Assembly: GCA_902800045.1 (NCBI GenBank) | Contig: CADCCZ010000001.1 | Location: 248,001-312,000, forward strand | Source of the DNA: an uncultured Bacteroidia bacterium | Lineage (GTDB): Bacteria > Bacteroidota > Bacteroidia > Bacteroidales > ML635J-15 | DNA length: 64,000 nt | Reading direction: 5' to 3' | In this document: piece by piece, positions 53,461 to 60,674 of the stretch | How the letters are laid out: every line of letters begins with the position of its first letter | How positions within the stretch are numbered: the first letter of the stretch is position 1 | Made by a program: the position numbers and the translations under genes | Notes under the pieces: model-generated | Seen by the model: the letters and a program-made list of their open reading frames with translations, nothing else | The model's database searches: none | What the model was told of the DNA's origin: nothing

Positions 53461-54393
53461 TTGAATAATAATACGATAATAAAATATTTCAACCGCAAAA
53501 GGAGCATTGCTGCCTTTCTGGTTTTCGTTTATGCTTTTGCTATCGGATTTATTTTCCTTGTGAATCCGTTTAATGTGAAGTCGTGGATTGATTGGGAGGA
53601 TACCGACGACTATGTTATAACTGTTTTGTCGGTAGTGGGCATAGGTTTCTTTGTATTGCTTGCTAGCCGTTCGCTTATGTACATTCTTCGCAACAAAGTG
53701 GTTCTTAATTTTAGGAGCTTCTTGATATGGATTGCTGGTGAACTTGCTGTATTGTCGGCTTTCTATACATATTTTGCTCACGAGTACGATCCAAACTATA
53801 TAGGACAAGGTTATTTCGATATTTTCCCGAGAATCTTCATGTATGTCGCGCTGTTGCTTCTGGTTCCATATATCATTTCGTGGATGTATGTGGCATTGAA
53901 GGTAAAGAAGGACCATGAGGATAGTGACGAAATGTCGTCGAAGGCTAATGATGCTGACGATGGCAAGTCGGATATGACAAGGACTATTTCCGAGACCGAA
54001 CTTCTTCTGAAGGAACAGCCTGAAACAAAGCATAATATCGTTAATTTTAGCGACGATAAAGGTCAGTTGAAACTTTCGGTTGACATTGACAATCTGCTGT
54101 ACATCGAGTCGGCCGACAATTATGTTAATATTTACTATTCCAACAAGGGAAAGTTCTCGCGCTTTATGCTAAGGTCGACGCTGAAATCCATTGAGGATAC
54201 CTTCTCCGATTGCGACCTCGTGCGTTGTCATCGCTCGTATGTCGTTAATTTCAATAAGGTCAAGGTGCTGAGAAAAGAGAAGATGGGCTTGTTCCTGGAT
54301 CTTGATTTCGACAAGGCGCCCGAAATTCCAGTTTCGAAGACATACGCCGAGTCTGTTATTAATTTGTTCTCAAAACATTCGTTACTGCAATGA
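53461..54393 (+). CDS. Membrane-bound LytTR-family transcription regulator
   Basis: A 310-residue protein starting with TTG (no ATG is near; AATAGGGA lies just upstream). Four hydrophobic helices fill residues about 15-150, a charged linker follows (about 150-190), and the C-terminal 100 residues are a LytTR DNA-binding domain ('LLYIESADNYVNIYYSNKG', 'FMLRSTLKSIEDTF', 'VRCHRSYVVNFNKV'). There is no receiver domain, so it is not a classic two-component regulator; a signal would be sensed in or at the membrane. The next gene (mtnA-like) overlaps it by four bases, so it may control its own operon. Confidence 0.88.
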   Translation: MNNNTIIKYFNRKRSIAAFLVFVYAFAIGFIFLVNPFNVKSWIDWEDTDDYVITVLSVVGIGFFVLLASRSLMYILRNKVVLNFRSFLIWIAGELAVLSAFYTYFAHEYDPNYIGQGYFDIFPRIFMYVALLLLVPYIISWMYVALKVKKDHEDSDEMSSKANDADDGKSDMTRTISETELLLKEQPETKHNIVNFSDDKGQLKLSVDIDNLLYIESADNYVNIYYSNKGKFSRFMLRSTLKSIEDTFSDCDLVRCHRSYVVNFNKVKVLRKEKMGLFLDLDFDKAPEIPVSKTYAESVINLFSKHSLLQ

Positions 54394-55424
54394 AAGTAAA
54401 CGGTGTGCATTACCGGGCAATCTGGATGGAAGGCACTGCTGTCTGTATGATAGAACAGAACCTTTTGCCATTCGATTTCAAAATCTTTAAGGCCGAAACT
54501 TTGGATGATACCTGCATGGCTATCAAGACAATGATTACCCGCGGCGCTGGTTCGATAGGTGCTGCTGCTGCGTACGGAATGTATCAGGCTATATGTGCTT
54601 CCGATGATGCTAATCTTGTCGAAAATCTTGTTGTTGCGAAAATGAAGATTGATTCAACCCGTCCGACGGCTGTAAATCTCTTTTATGCTACCGACAGGGT
54701 TCTGAAGGCGGCTAAGGTTTCGCGCGAATTTGCCATTAGCGAGGCTTTTGCTGTAGCCGACGAGTGTGCCGAGGCCGGACGTATGATTGGCGAATACGGA
54801 AATACCTTGATTAAGGATGGTTTTGGCATTGAGACGCATTGCAATGCTGGCTGGCTTGCTTTAGTTGATTACGGAAGTGCTTTGGCTCCGATATATGCAG
54901 CACAGTCGTCTGGTAAAAAGATTTTCGTCTATGCCGACGAAACCCGTCCACGCAACCAGGGCGCAAGGCTTACGGCATGGGAACTTGCTTCGGCTGGTAT
55001 CGACCACGCAATTATCCCCGACAATGCCGGTGCTCACTATATGTCGCTCGGCAAGATTAATATGGTCATCGTTGGTGCCGACCGCATTGCTGCCAACGGC
55101 GATACCGCCAACAAGATTGGCACAATGGAGAAAGCTATTGCTGCAAAATATTATGGAATACCGTTTTATGTGGCGGCTCCATTGTCAACAATCGACCTGG
55201 GGACTCCCGACGGAAAGCATATCAACATTGAGGAACGCGACGAGGACGAGGTTTTGAAGTATTCGGGACTGTCGGAAAACGGAAAAGTTGAAACTTTCCG
55301 CATGGCAAACCCGACTTCTCACGCAAAGAATCCTGCTTTCGATGTTACACCTGCCGAACTGATAACGGGAATAATAACCGAAAAGGGCATTGTCGCCCCG
55401 ACAGAACTAAAAAAACTTTTCTAA
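54390..55424 (+). CDS. mtnA: Methylthioribose-1-phosphate isomerase-like protein (MtnA/aIF2B-like family)
   Basis: A 344-residue aldose-ketose isomerase of the eIF2B-like fold. It has 'RGAGSIG' (residues 51-57; RGAPAIG in most MtnA), 'RPTAVNLFYATD', catalytic Cys151 in 'THCNAGWLA' and catalytic Asp231 in 'VGADRIAANGDTANKIGT'. It converts 5-methylthioribose-1-phosphate (or a close analogue such as 5-deoxyribose-1-phosphate) to the ribulose form. It overlaps the regulator by four bases, and its stop shares one base with the start of the aldolase gene. The Gly-Ser change in the first loop leaves the exact substrate open. Confidence 0.88.
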   Translation: MKVNGVHYRAIWMEGTAVCMIEQNLLPFDFKIFKAETLDDTCMAIKTMITRGAGSIGAAAAYGMYQAICASDDANLVENLVVAKMKIDSTRPTAVNLFYATDRVLKAAKVSREFAISEAFAVADECAEAGRMIGEYGNTLIKDGFGIETHCNAGWLALVDYGSALAPIYAAQSSGKKIFVYADETRPRNQGARLTAWELASAGIDHAIIPDNAGAHYMSLGKINMVIVGADRIAANGDTANKIGTMEKAIAAKYYGIPFYVAAPLSTIDLGTPDGKHINIEERDEDEVLKYSGLSENGKVETFRMANPTSHAKNPAFDVTPAELITGIITEKGIVAPTELKKLF

Positions 55425-56047
55425 TGTTTGAACTTGAACGAATAAGAGTTGCCGAGACTATGCGTCGTCTGTACGAACGACGCTTGACGACTGTCAGTGG
55501 CGGAAATGTTAGTCAGCGTAATGCAGAAGGTTATGTTTTTATTACCGCAAGCCAGAGCGACAAATCGTGCATCGATATGCGCAAGGTGATAGTAATATCG
55601 CCCGACGGCGAAAACCTTACTCCCAAACTGAAACCTAGCATGGAGACACAGATGCACCTTAATATCTACAAGTGCCGTCCCGATGTGATGGCCATAGTGC
55701 ATTCGCATCCTGTATATGCTTCTACATTTGCGGTGTCAGGCGAAGCTGTTGATTCGGCCCTTACTGGCGAAGCTCGCTATATGCTTGGTAATATAGGACT
55801 TGTCGGATATAATCTTATGGGTTCGACAGAACTTGCAGAGGCTTGTGCTAAGGTTATGTCGTCGTGCAATGCTGCAATTATGATAAAGCATGGCGCAATT
55901 ACTGTCGGGAAAAACTTGTTTGAGGCTTTCGATAGGATGGAAGTCCTTGAAAATACGGCTCAAATAAATTATAACCTGAATGCTATCGGTTGTTATGAAC
56001 GTATGACAGAAAAAGAAATTGCAGAAATAGATAATTTTGGCAAGTAA
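55424..56047 (+). CDS. Class II aldolase/adducin family protein
   Basis: A 207-residue zinc enzyme of the fuculose-phosphate aldolase type. 'TTVSGGNVSQR' binds phosphate; Glu74, His93, His95 ('IVHSHP') and His156 ('IKHGAI') match the Glu and three His of the family active site. Coupling to the mtnA-like gene suggests the product of that isomerase as substrate: either cleavage to DHAP plus an aldehyde (the DHAP shunt for methylthioadenosine or 5-deoxyadenosine salvage) or dehydration as in MtnB. Retention of the catalytic Glu favours aldolase activity. Both readings are inference from context. Confidence 0.85.
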   Translation: MFELERIRVAETMRRLYERRLTTVSGGNVSQRNAEGYVFITASQSDKSCIDMRKVIVISPDGENLTPKLKPSMETQMHLNIYKCRPDVMAIVHSHPVYASTFAVSGEAVDSALTGEARYMLGNIGLVGYNLMGSTELAEACAKVMSSCNAAIMIKHGAITVGKNLFEAFDRMEVLENTAQINYNLNAIGCYERMTEKEIAEIDNFGK

Positions 56048-56075
56048 ATTACGTTAAATGTAAAAATTGAATTTT

Positions 56076-56495
56076 ATGAAAAAAGTGTTGCTAATTATTT
56101 CGATGGTTGCAATGTTTGCCGCAATGACAAGTTGCGAAGCTGACGACGAAACATACAATAGCTTTATCGGCGACTGGCATTTGGTGCGCATTAATGCCAA
56201 CGGCGAATATCGTTTGCCGAGACCTAATGCCGATACTTGTTTCAACTTGCATTTCTTCACAAACAATTCGATGATTGGAGAGTCGGTGCAAAGTACTTTC
56301 TCGTCGGTATATAATATCCGAAAGAAAAATAAGATAGAATTTTCCGGATTTTATTATGTCCCAGTTTCTGCGGATAGTACCGACAATGTCGTGTTTATGG
56401 AGAATATACTTATGGCTGATTCGTATTCGATGAAAGAAGATACCTTGAAATTCATGTCCGACAAGAAAGCGTATCTCCTGTTTGTAAGACGTTAG
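56076..56495 (+). CDS. META/lipocalin-like lipoprotein
   Basis: A 139-residue lipoprotein: MKKVLLIISMVAMFAAMTS then Cys20. The mature part starts 'YNSFIGDWHLVRINANGEYR' and continues as short beta strands ('FNLHFFTNNSMIG', 'KIEFSGFYYVP', 'DTLKFMSDKKAYLLFVRR'), the pattern of small META or lipocalin-like beta-barrel lipoproteins of Bacteroidota. The start at 56076 gives a proper signal peptide; a TTG nine bases earlier is in frame. Its stop codon overlaps the stop of the convergent glycosyltransferase gene by four bases. Confidence 0.7.
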   Translation: MKKVLLIISMVAMFAAMTSCEADDETYNSFIGDWHLVRINANGEYRLPRPNADTCFNLHFFTNNSMIGESVQSTFSSVYNIRKKNKIEFSGFYYVPVSADSTDNVVFMENILMADSYSMKEDTLKFMSDKKAYLLFVRR

Positions 56496-57154
56496 AAAAT
56501 CTGCGTACGTCCGCTAATTCTTGCTCTTTCGATTATTCGCTCAAAATCCTCTTCGTATTCCTTTGCTATATCTGAGCAGTTGTGTTCGCTGTCGAAGTTG
56601 TTGTGTATAAGCTTGTTCTTGTTTTTTGTACCACCAAGGAATGCATTAATGTTGCTTAGCATTTCGTCCGAACAGACGTAGTTTCGTTCTGCCTGCATGC
56701 ATATCTTGCGAATCCAATGGTAGCATGCTGCGTGGTACCACATCATTTGTTTGGGATTGTTCCATGGAATGTCGGGACCGTGCGAGATAATGGTGTATGG
56801 CAGGTGGTACATTTCTCTCATGCTATAAGCTATTTCACCACATGGAAGAGCAAAGTTGGCAACGCATAGGTCGTATTTTTCGGTATGCAGGTGCTTTTTC
56901 AGGAACTTTCGTGCCATAATCATCCATGAAATCATTTCTCGAATATTCGACTGGCGTGCGTCCTTTCGTTTCGATTTCAGCCTGATTACTCGAACTCCAT
57001 TTTCGACGCTTGTGGCTTCTGTGCCGTCGTAGTAGGTGGTAAGCACAGTGATGTCGTGCCCGCGGACGGCAAGCCCATCAGCAATGTTCTTGCTGATAGC
57101 TCCAGCTTGACCACCAATAGGCGGATATTCGTAGTTTAGCACCAAAAGTTTCAT
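56492..57154 (-). CDS. Short GT4-type glycosyltransferase (N-terminal domain only)
   Basis: About 220 residues. The opening 'MKLLVLNYEYPPIGGQAGAI', 'GLAVRGHDITVLTT' and 'YHLPYTIISHGPDIP' are those of the acceptor-binding N-terminal half of GT4 glycosyltransferases. The donor-binding half with its EX7E motif is missing: the frame ends in 'ERARISGRTQIF' at a stop overlapping the convergent lipoprotein gene. It is either a degraded gene or a single-domain protein. I start at ATG 57154; the longer frame to 57244 is encoded by dispersed repeat (Ile/Asn/Cys/Tyr-rich nonsense). A TATCTTTG -7 element lies only four bases upstream of this ATG. Confidence 0.68.
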   Translation of the reverse strand: MKLLVLNYEYPPIGGQAGAISKNIADGLAVRGHDITVLTTYYDGTEATSVENGVRVIRLKSKRKDARQSNIREMISWMIMARKFLKKHLHTEKYDLCVANFALPCGEIAYSMREMYHLPYTIISHGPDIPWNNPKQMMWYHAACYHWIRKICMQAERNYVCSDEMLSNINAFLGGTKNKNKLIHNNFDSEHNCSDIAKEYEEDFERIIERARISGRTQIF

Positions 57155-57158
57155 AATG

Positions 57159-57166
57159 CAAAGATA
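57159..57166 (-). promoter_or_regulatory. Promoter -7 element, near-leaderless, of the short GT4 gene
   Basis: On the minus strand this reads TATCTTTG, four bases before the ATG at 57154, so the transcript would start at or within a base or two of the start codon. Confidence 0.45.
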
Positions 57167-57240
57167 ATTAACAATGTACAATTGACAATGAACAATTAGC
57201 AATTGATAATTAACAATGTACAATGTACAATTGATAATTC
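57166..57240. repeat. AT-rich dispersed repeat, second copy (inverted)
   Basis: Units such as AATTAACAATGTACAATTG and AATTGATAATTAACAATGTA. It is the reverse complement of the family at 1683-1735. It lies between ogt and the GT4 gene and extends the GT4 frame artificially upstream. Confidence 0.7.
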
Positions 57241-57248
57241 TCAAATCT

Positions 57249-57725
57249 TCAAATCCTCAAATTCACCAATCCCTCATTCTCTAACAGCCACTTTTTTCTT
57301 TCTATACCAGCCGAGAATCCTCCAAGTTTACCGCCTGCTGCAACTACACGGTGACATGGCACTATTATCAGTATGGGATTCTGTCCGACGGCTTGTCCTA
57401 CCGCCTGTGCCGACTTGCATCCTATTCGCTTCGCAATTTCTCCGTATGTGGCAGTTTGCCCAAATGGTAAAGAAAGAAGTTCCGTCCATACCTTTTTCTG
57501 AAAGTCGGTGCCGCTAAGGTCGAGTCGTGGTGTAAAATCAGGTCTTACCCCCGAAAAGTAGGTGTCGAGCCAGAGTTTTGTTTCTGCAAATATTGGGAGT
57601 GCTTCGTTTTGGCTGTCGCAAATGAAATTCTTGGAAGCTATTTCTATGCGGCAAAGCGCTCGACCATTGCTGTATATGGCAAGCGTTCCAATTGGCGATT
57701 CGTATGATAATCTGTATAAAGGCAT
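57249..57725 (-). CDS. ogt: Methylated-DNA-protein-cysteine S-methyltransferase
   Basis: A 158-residue suicide DNA repair protein that takes the methyl group from O6-methylguanine. It has the invariant active site 'PCHRVV' with Cys124, the helix-turn-helix 'TATYGEIAKRIG', the Arg-finger/Asn region 'SAQAVGQAVGQNPILIIVPC' and 'GGFSAGIERKKWLL'. The length matches Ogt without an AdaA domain. I start at 57725 (MPLYRLSYESPIGTLAIY): a TATATTTG -7 element (57734-57741, minus strand) sits just upstream, so the longer frame to 57791 would begin before the promoter. Confidence 0.95.
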   Translation of the reverse strand: MPLYRLSYESPIGTLAIYSNGRALCRIEIASKNFICDSQNEALPIFAETKLWLDTYFSGVRPDFTPRLDLSGTDFQKKVWTELLSLPFGQTATYGEIAKRIGCKSAQAVGQAVGQNPILIIVPCHRVVAAGGKLGGFSAGIERKKWLLENEGLVNLRI

Positions 57726-57733
57726 ATATGTTG

Positions 57734-57741
57734 CAAATATA
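57734..57741 (-). promoter_or_regulatory. Promoter -7 element of ogt
   Basis: On the minus strand this reads TATATTTG, eight bases before the ATG at 57725; the leader is a few bases at most. Confidence 0.5.
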
Positions 57742-57779
57742 ATTGTTTTGTTAGGACAAGTTATCTCGAGAAAATCATT

Positions 57780-57787
57780 TATTTTTG
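57780..57787 (+). promoter_or_regulatory. Promoter -7 element of kdsA
   Basis: TATTTTTG, a full match, 15 bases before the ATG at 57803. It is divergent from the ogt promoter about 40 bases away. Confidence 0.6.
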
Positions 57788-57802
57788 CCAAAAATTAAAA
57801 TT

Positions 57803-58603
57803 ATGAACTTATCGGATTTGACAGGACATAGGAACTTTTTCCTTATTGCAGGACCTTGTGTGGTCGAGAATCTTGAAATAACCTACGAAACGGCCAAGAC
57901 GGTGAAGGCAGTCTGCGAGAAACTTGACATCCCGTTTGTTTTCAAGTCATCGTACCGCAAGGCTAACCGCAGCAGCATTAGTTCGTTTACAGGAATAGGC
58001 GACGAGGCTGCACTTGAAATTCTTGCCAAGATTAAGCGCGAACTCAACGTGCCGATTTGCACCGACATTCATGCGCCCGAGGAAGCCGCTTTTGCTGCGC
58101 AGGTTGCCGACATCGTGCAGATTCCTGCTTTCCTTTGCCGTCAGACCGACTTGCTTGTTGCTGCTGCAAAAACAGGTAAGATCGTGAATATCAAGAAGGG
58201 ACAGTTCCTTTCGCCCGAAGCTATGAAATTTGCTGCGCAGAAGGTTGTCGATGCTGGCAACAGCAATGTGATGCTTACTGAGCGTGGCACAACTTTCGGC
58301 TATACCGACTTGGTTATCGACTTCCGTGGTATTCCGACAATGAGGCAACTCGGTTATCCTGTTGTGCTCGACGTTACCCATAGCCTTCAGCAGCCTAACC
58401 AGACAAGTGGCGTAACTGGCGGACTTCCGCAGATGATTGAGGCTATGGCAAAGGCTGGCGTCGCTGTTGGTGCCGACGGTTTGTTTATGGAAACTCATCC
58501 GAATCCTGCCGTAGCAAAGTCCGATGGTGCAAATATGCTGAGACTTGACCTTTTGGAAGACTTGCTGGTTAAGTTGGTACGTGTTCGGGAGGCTATTTTG
58601 TAA
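57803..58603 (+). CDS. kdsA: 3-deoxy-8-phosphooctulonate synthase
   Basis: A 266-residue enzyme condensing PEP and arabinose-5-phosphate to KDO-8-phosphate for lipopolysaccharide. Motifs 'FLIAGPCVVENLEITYETA', 'FVFKSSYRKANRSS', 'QIPAFLCRQTDLLVAAA', 'NIKKGQFLSP' and 'METHPNPAVAKSDGANML' are those of KdsA and cover the whole family length. Asn at the metal-independent position ('IAGPCVVEN') instead of Cys suggests the non-metal class; this is a soft call. I start at ATG 57803, after the promoter. It stands alone, convergent with the CapA-like gene three bases after its stop. Confidence 0.96.
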   Translation: MNLSDLTGHRNFFLIAGPCVVENLEITYETAKTVKAVCEKLDIPFVFKSSYRKANRSSISSFTGIGDEAALEILAKIKRELNVPICTDIHAPEEAAFAAQVADIVQIPAFLCRQTDLLVAAAKTGKIVNIKKGQFLSPEAMKFAAQKVVDAGNSNVMLTERGTTFGYTDLVIDFRGIPTMRQLGYPVVLDVTHSLQQPNQTSGVTGGLPQMIEAMAKAGVAVGADGLFMETHPNPAVAKSDGANMLRLDLLEDLLVKLVRVREAIL

Positions 58604-58606
58604 CAG

Positions 58607-59794
58607 CTATTCGCCGTATTGTCTAAATTCTACCAGCCGTTCTTTTATCCCTTTGTTGTTTTCGTTCAGAAACGCCCTGATTGTGTCGGTAACTATATGT
58701 TTGCGGTAGCTTTCGAAGGCATTTAGTAGCGAGTCGGGGACGCTTACTGGATAAATCCTGAATTGCTTGCGTCCGTTGTTTGGCGGATTGGATACAAAAT
58801 ATAGCGAGTAGTCGCAATTGCTGATGCGTACGGTGCTGTCTTTTTCCAAGTCGAGGCGGATTGTCATACCACAGTAGGTGTTTTCTCTGGAGCTGTTGGA
58901 AATGAAGTTGCCGAGAGAGTAGGCAAGAATGTGCTTTTCGCCAGTAATGCTGTCAGTACGGATTTCTATGGGCTCGATAACATGTGGATGACCGCCAATT
59001 ATATGAGTAACGCCTTTGCTGAAAAGCCAGTCAGCCAGTTTCTTTTGTGAACTAATAGGCTGTAACTTATATTCTTCACCCCAGTGCATGAATGCTATTA
59101 TTGCATCTGGTTCCATGCTTTTGGCTTTTTCGATGTCGATGGAAATCTTTGCAGTGTCGATGCGGTTGACTATGTTTGGTGCGTGGACTGTTGCTCCATT
59201 TATTGCGTAGGTGTAATTGAGCATGGCTATGCGGAATCCGTTTTTCTCGACCAGAAGGGGATAGTTTCGTTCGAAAGATGCTGTGTCTAAATATGTTCCA
59301 AGGTGTTGTATTCCAACTGAATCCATCATGCGTATGGTGCGTTCAAGTCCTTGCTGCCGTCTGTCGCAGGTGTGGTTGTTGGCAGTAAGCATAATGTCGA
59401 AGCCAGCGGCTTTGCAATCGACAAGGTATTTGTCGGGGGCGCAGAAATTAGGATAGCCGTGGTAGGGCGGACCTGCAAGTGTCGTCTCGAAATTGGCAAC
59501 GGCAATGTCGGCCGATTCAATTTCGTGCTTTACATATTGGAAACATTCGCTGTAGTCGTAGGTGCCGTCATCTTGCAGTGCCATCTTGAATTGGCTGTCG
59601 TGTTGCATAAGGTCGCCAGCAAATAAAAGTGAGATGCGGTATGTGGTGTCTTTGGGAGGAACTTCTTCCGCAACGGTATCCGTTTCTGGTGGCGGTGGCG
59701 TTTCTGAGGTATGCTTTTGCTTACAACTAATTGCTAATGCAAAGATTAGCAATATGGCAAGTAAAATCTTTGTATGGTTATGTCTGTGATTCAT
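58607..59794 (-). CDS. CapA-family (PGA synthesis-like) lipoprotein
   Basis: A 395-residue protein with a lipoprotein signal ('LLAILLIFALAIS' then Cys). The mature part is a calcineurin-like CapA domain: 'LLFAGDLMQHD', 'IAVANFETTLAGPPYHGYPN', 'DIMLTANNHTCDRRQQGLER', 'IAFMHWGEEY', 'VTHIIGGHPHVIEPIEI' and 'AYSLGNFISNS'. The family is named after poly-gamma-glutamate capsule synthesis but most members are of unknown substrate; a metallophosphoesterase-like hydrolase is plausible. I start at ATG 59794 because the frame upstream (to 59854) runs through a dispersed repeat. Confidence 0.88.
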   Translation of the reverse strand: MNHRHNHTKILLAILLIFALAISCKQKHTSETPPPPETDTVAEEVPPKDTTYRISLLFAGDLMQHDSQFKMALQDDGTYDYSECFQYVKHEIESADIAVANFETTLAGPPYHGYPNFCAPDKYLVDCKAAGFDIMLTANNHTCDRRQQGLERTIRMMDSVGIQHLGTYLDTASFERNYPLLVEKNGFRIAMLNYTYAINGATVHAPNIVNRIDTAKISIDIEKAKSMEPDAIIAFMHWGEEYKLQPISSQKKLADWLFSKGVTHIIGGHPHVIEPIEIRTDSITGEKHILAYSLGNFISNSSRENTYCGMTIRLDLEKDSTVRISNCDYSLYFVSNPPNNGRKQFRIYPVSVPDSLLNAFESYRKHIVTDTIRAFLNENNKGIKERLVEFRQYGE

Positions 59795-59796
59795 TG

Positions 59797-59874
59797 TTGA
59801 GTCGCGCCATGGCTCGACCGTGCGATTGTTATTCCTATGGCTTTTAGCCTGCAAGCCTTTCCGCCTGTTAGCCT
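59797..59874. repeat. Dispersed repeats: CCATGG-centred core and TATGGCTTTTAGCCT copy 2
   Basis: GTCGCGCCATGGCTCGAC (59801-59818) resembles the centre of the 1654-1689 palindrome. CTATGGCTTTTAGCCT with GCAAGCC and GCCTGTTAGCC (59835-59874) matches 49343-49372. The block lies between the CapA-like and GLPGLI genes. Confidence 0.6.
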
Positions 59875-59876
59875 AT

Positions 59877-60602
59877 TTAAAACATCATTCCGCCTGGGCG
59901 TTTCTTCATATCCTGCATAAACTTGTAAACCTGTGCTTGATATTCGGCAACGGTCATTGTCTTGGTTTTCTTCTTGTACTTTGGCTTGTCGATTTTCACA
60001 GGCGTGTCGCTCATGGTGATGGTTTTTGCTGCATAAATCTGTCCTCCGCCGTAGAGGTCAATCTGCAGAATCATGCCTGGAAGTCCGTGATATACATCGG
60101 GACCGTAGGGGATAGGCATATCGAGGGCAAACCAAGCGGTAATTTCCTGACCCATAATAGTGTCGTTGTAGGTTGCGCTCATGCAGATGTGTCCGGCAAC
60201 TTCCTTCATTGCGTTGGTGACTTTCCATTTCATCTTCGGGATGCTGTCGTCAACTATGCTAAGCTTTCCCATCATGCGGATAACATAGCAAACCTTGTTC
60301 TTGTCTCTATTGCTGTAGATTGTGTGCTCTTCGGTTGCACCTCCCCATCTGTCCATGGTTTCTTCTACGATTGGTTCGTAAATCGTTTCCGAAGATGTGA
60401 ATTTCAGTTCAGCTTTTGATTTTCTGAATTTCCATTCATCTTTCCACGAATAGGTGTCCATCTTCCTGTCTGGTGAAAACCACTGCATCATCTTTTCCAC
60501 ATCGGTGGTGATTTCGTAAACGATTGTGCCCGATGTCTGCTGTGCGCTTGCAAAGCTTGCTGTAAGTGCGATTATTGCTGTAAGTATGATTGTTCGTTTC
60601 AT
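59877..60602 (-). CDS. GLPGLI family protein
   Basis: A 241-residue exported protein with signal peptide MKRTIILTAIIALTASFASA. It carries 'YHGLPGMILQIDLYGGG', the family's name-giving GLPGLI motif (here GLPGMI), and 'GQEITAWFALDMPIPYGPD' before it, in the usual place. This Bacteroidota family often sits beside TonB-dependent receptor genes, as here, with the receptor gene upstream on the same strand. Function is unknown; a periplasmic partner of the receptor is a reasonable guess. The C-terminus (KKRPGGMMF) is short and basic. Confidence 0.88.
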   Translation of the reverse strand: MKRTIILTAIIALTASFASAQQTSGTIVYEITTDVEKMMQWFSPDRKMDTYSWKDEWKFRKSKAELKFTSSETIYEPIVEETMDRWGGATEEHTIYSNRDKNKVCYVIRMMGKLSIVDDSIPKMKWKVTNAMKEVAGHICMSATYNDTIMGQEITAWFALDMPIPYGPDVYHGLPGMILQIDLYGGGQIYAAKTITMSDTPVKIDKPKYKKKTKTMTVAEYQAQVYKFMQDMKKRPGGMMF

Positions 60603-60622
60603 ATTTTTTTTGTTTTAGGTTT

Positions 60623-60642
60623 GGACGATGCCTGCATCGTCC
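60623..60642. repeat. 20-bp palindrome with two-base loop
   Basis: GGACGATGC pairs with GCATCGTCC around CT, in the 72-base gap between the receptor and GLPGLI genes. An A/T-rich run follows on both sides, so partial termination between the two genes is possible. Confidence 0.65.
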
Positions 60643-60674
60643 TTTACTTCTATTTCTTTACTTTTTCTCCTTTT

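Noticed and set aside
57726..57791. Upstream extension of the ogt frame
   Set aside because: It would start before the ogt promoter and overlap the kdsA promoter; the family begins at the later Met.
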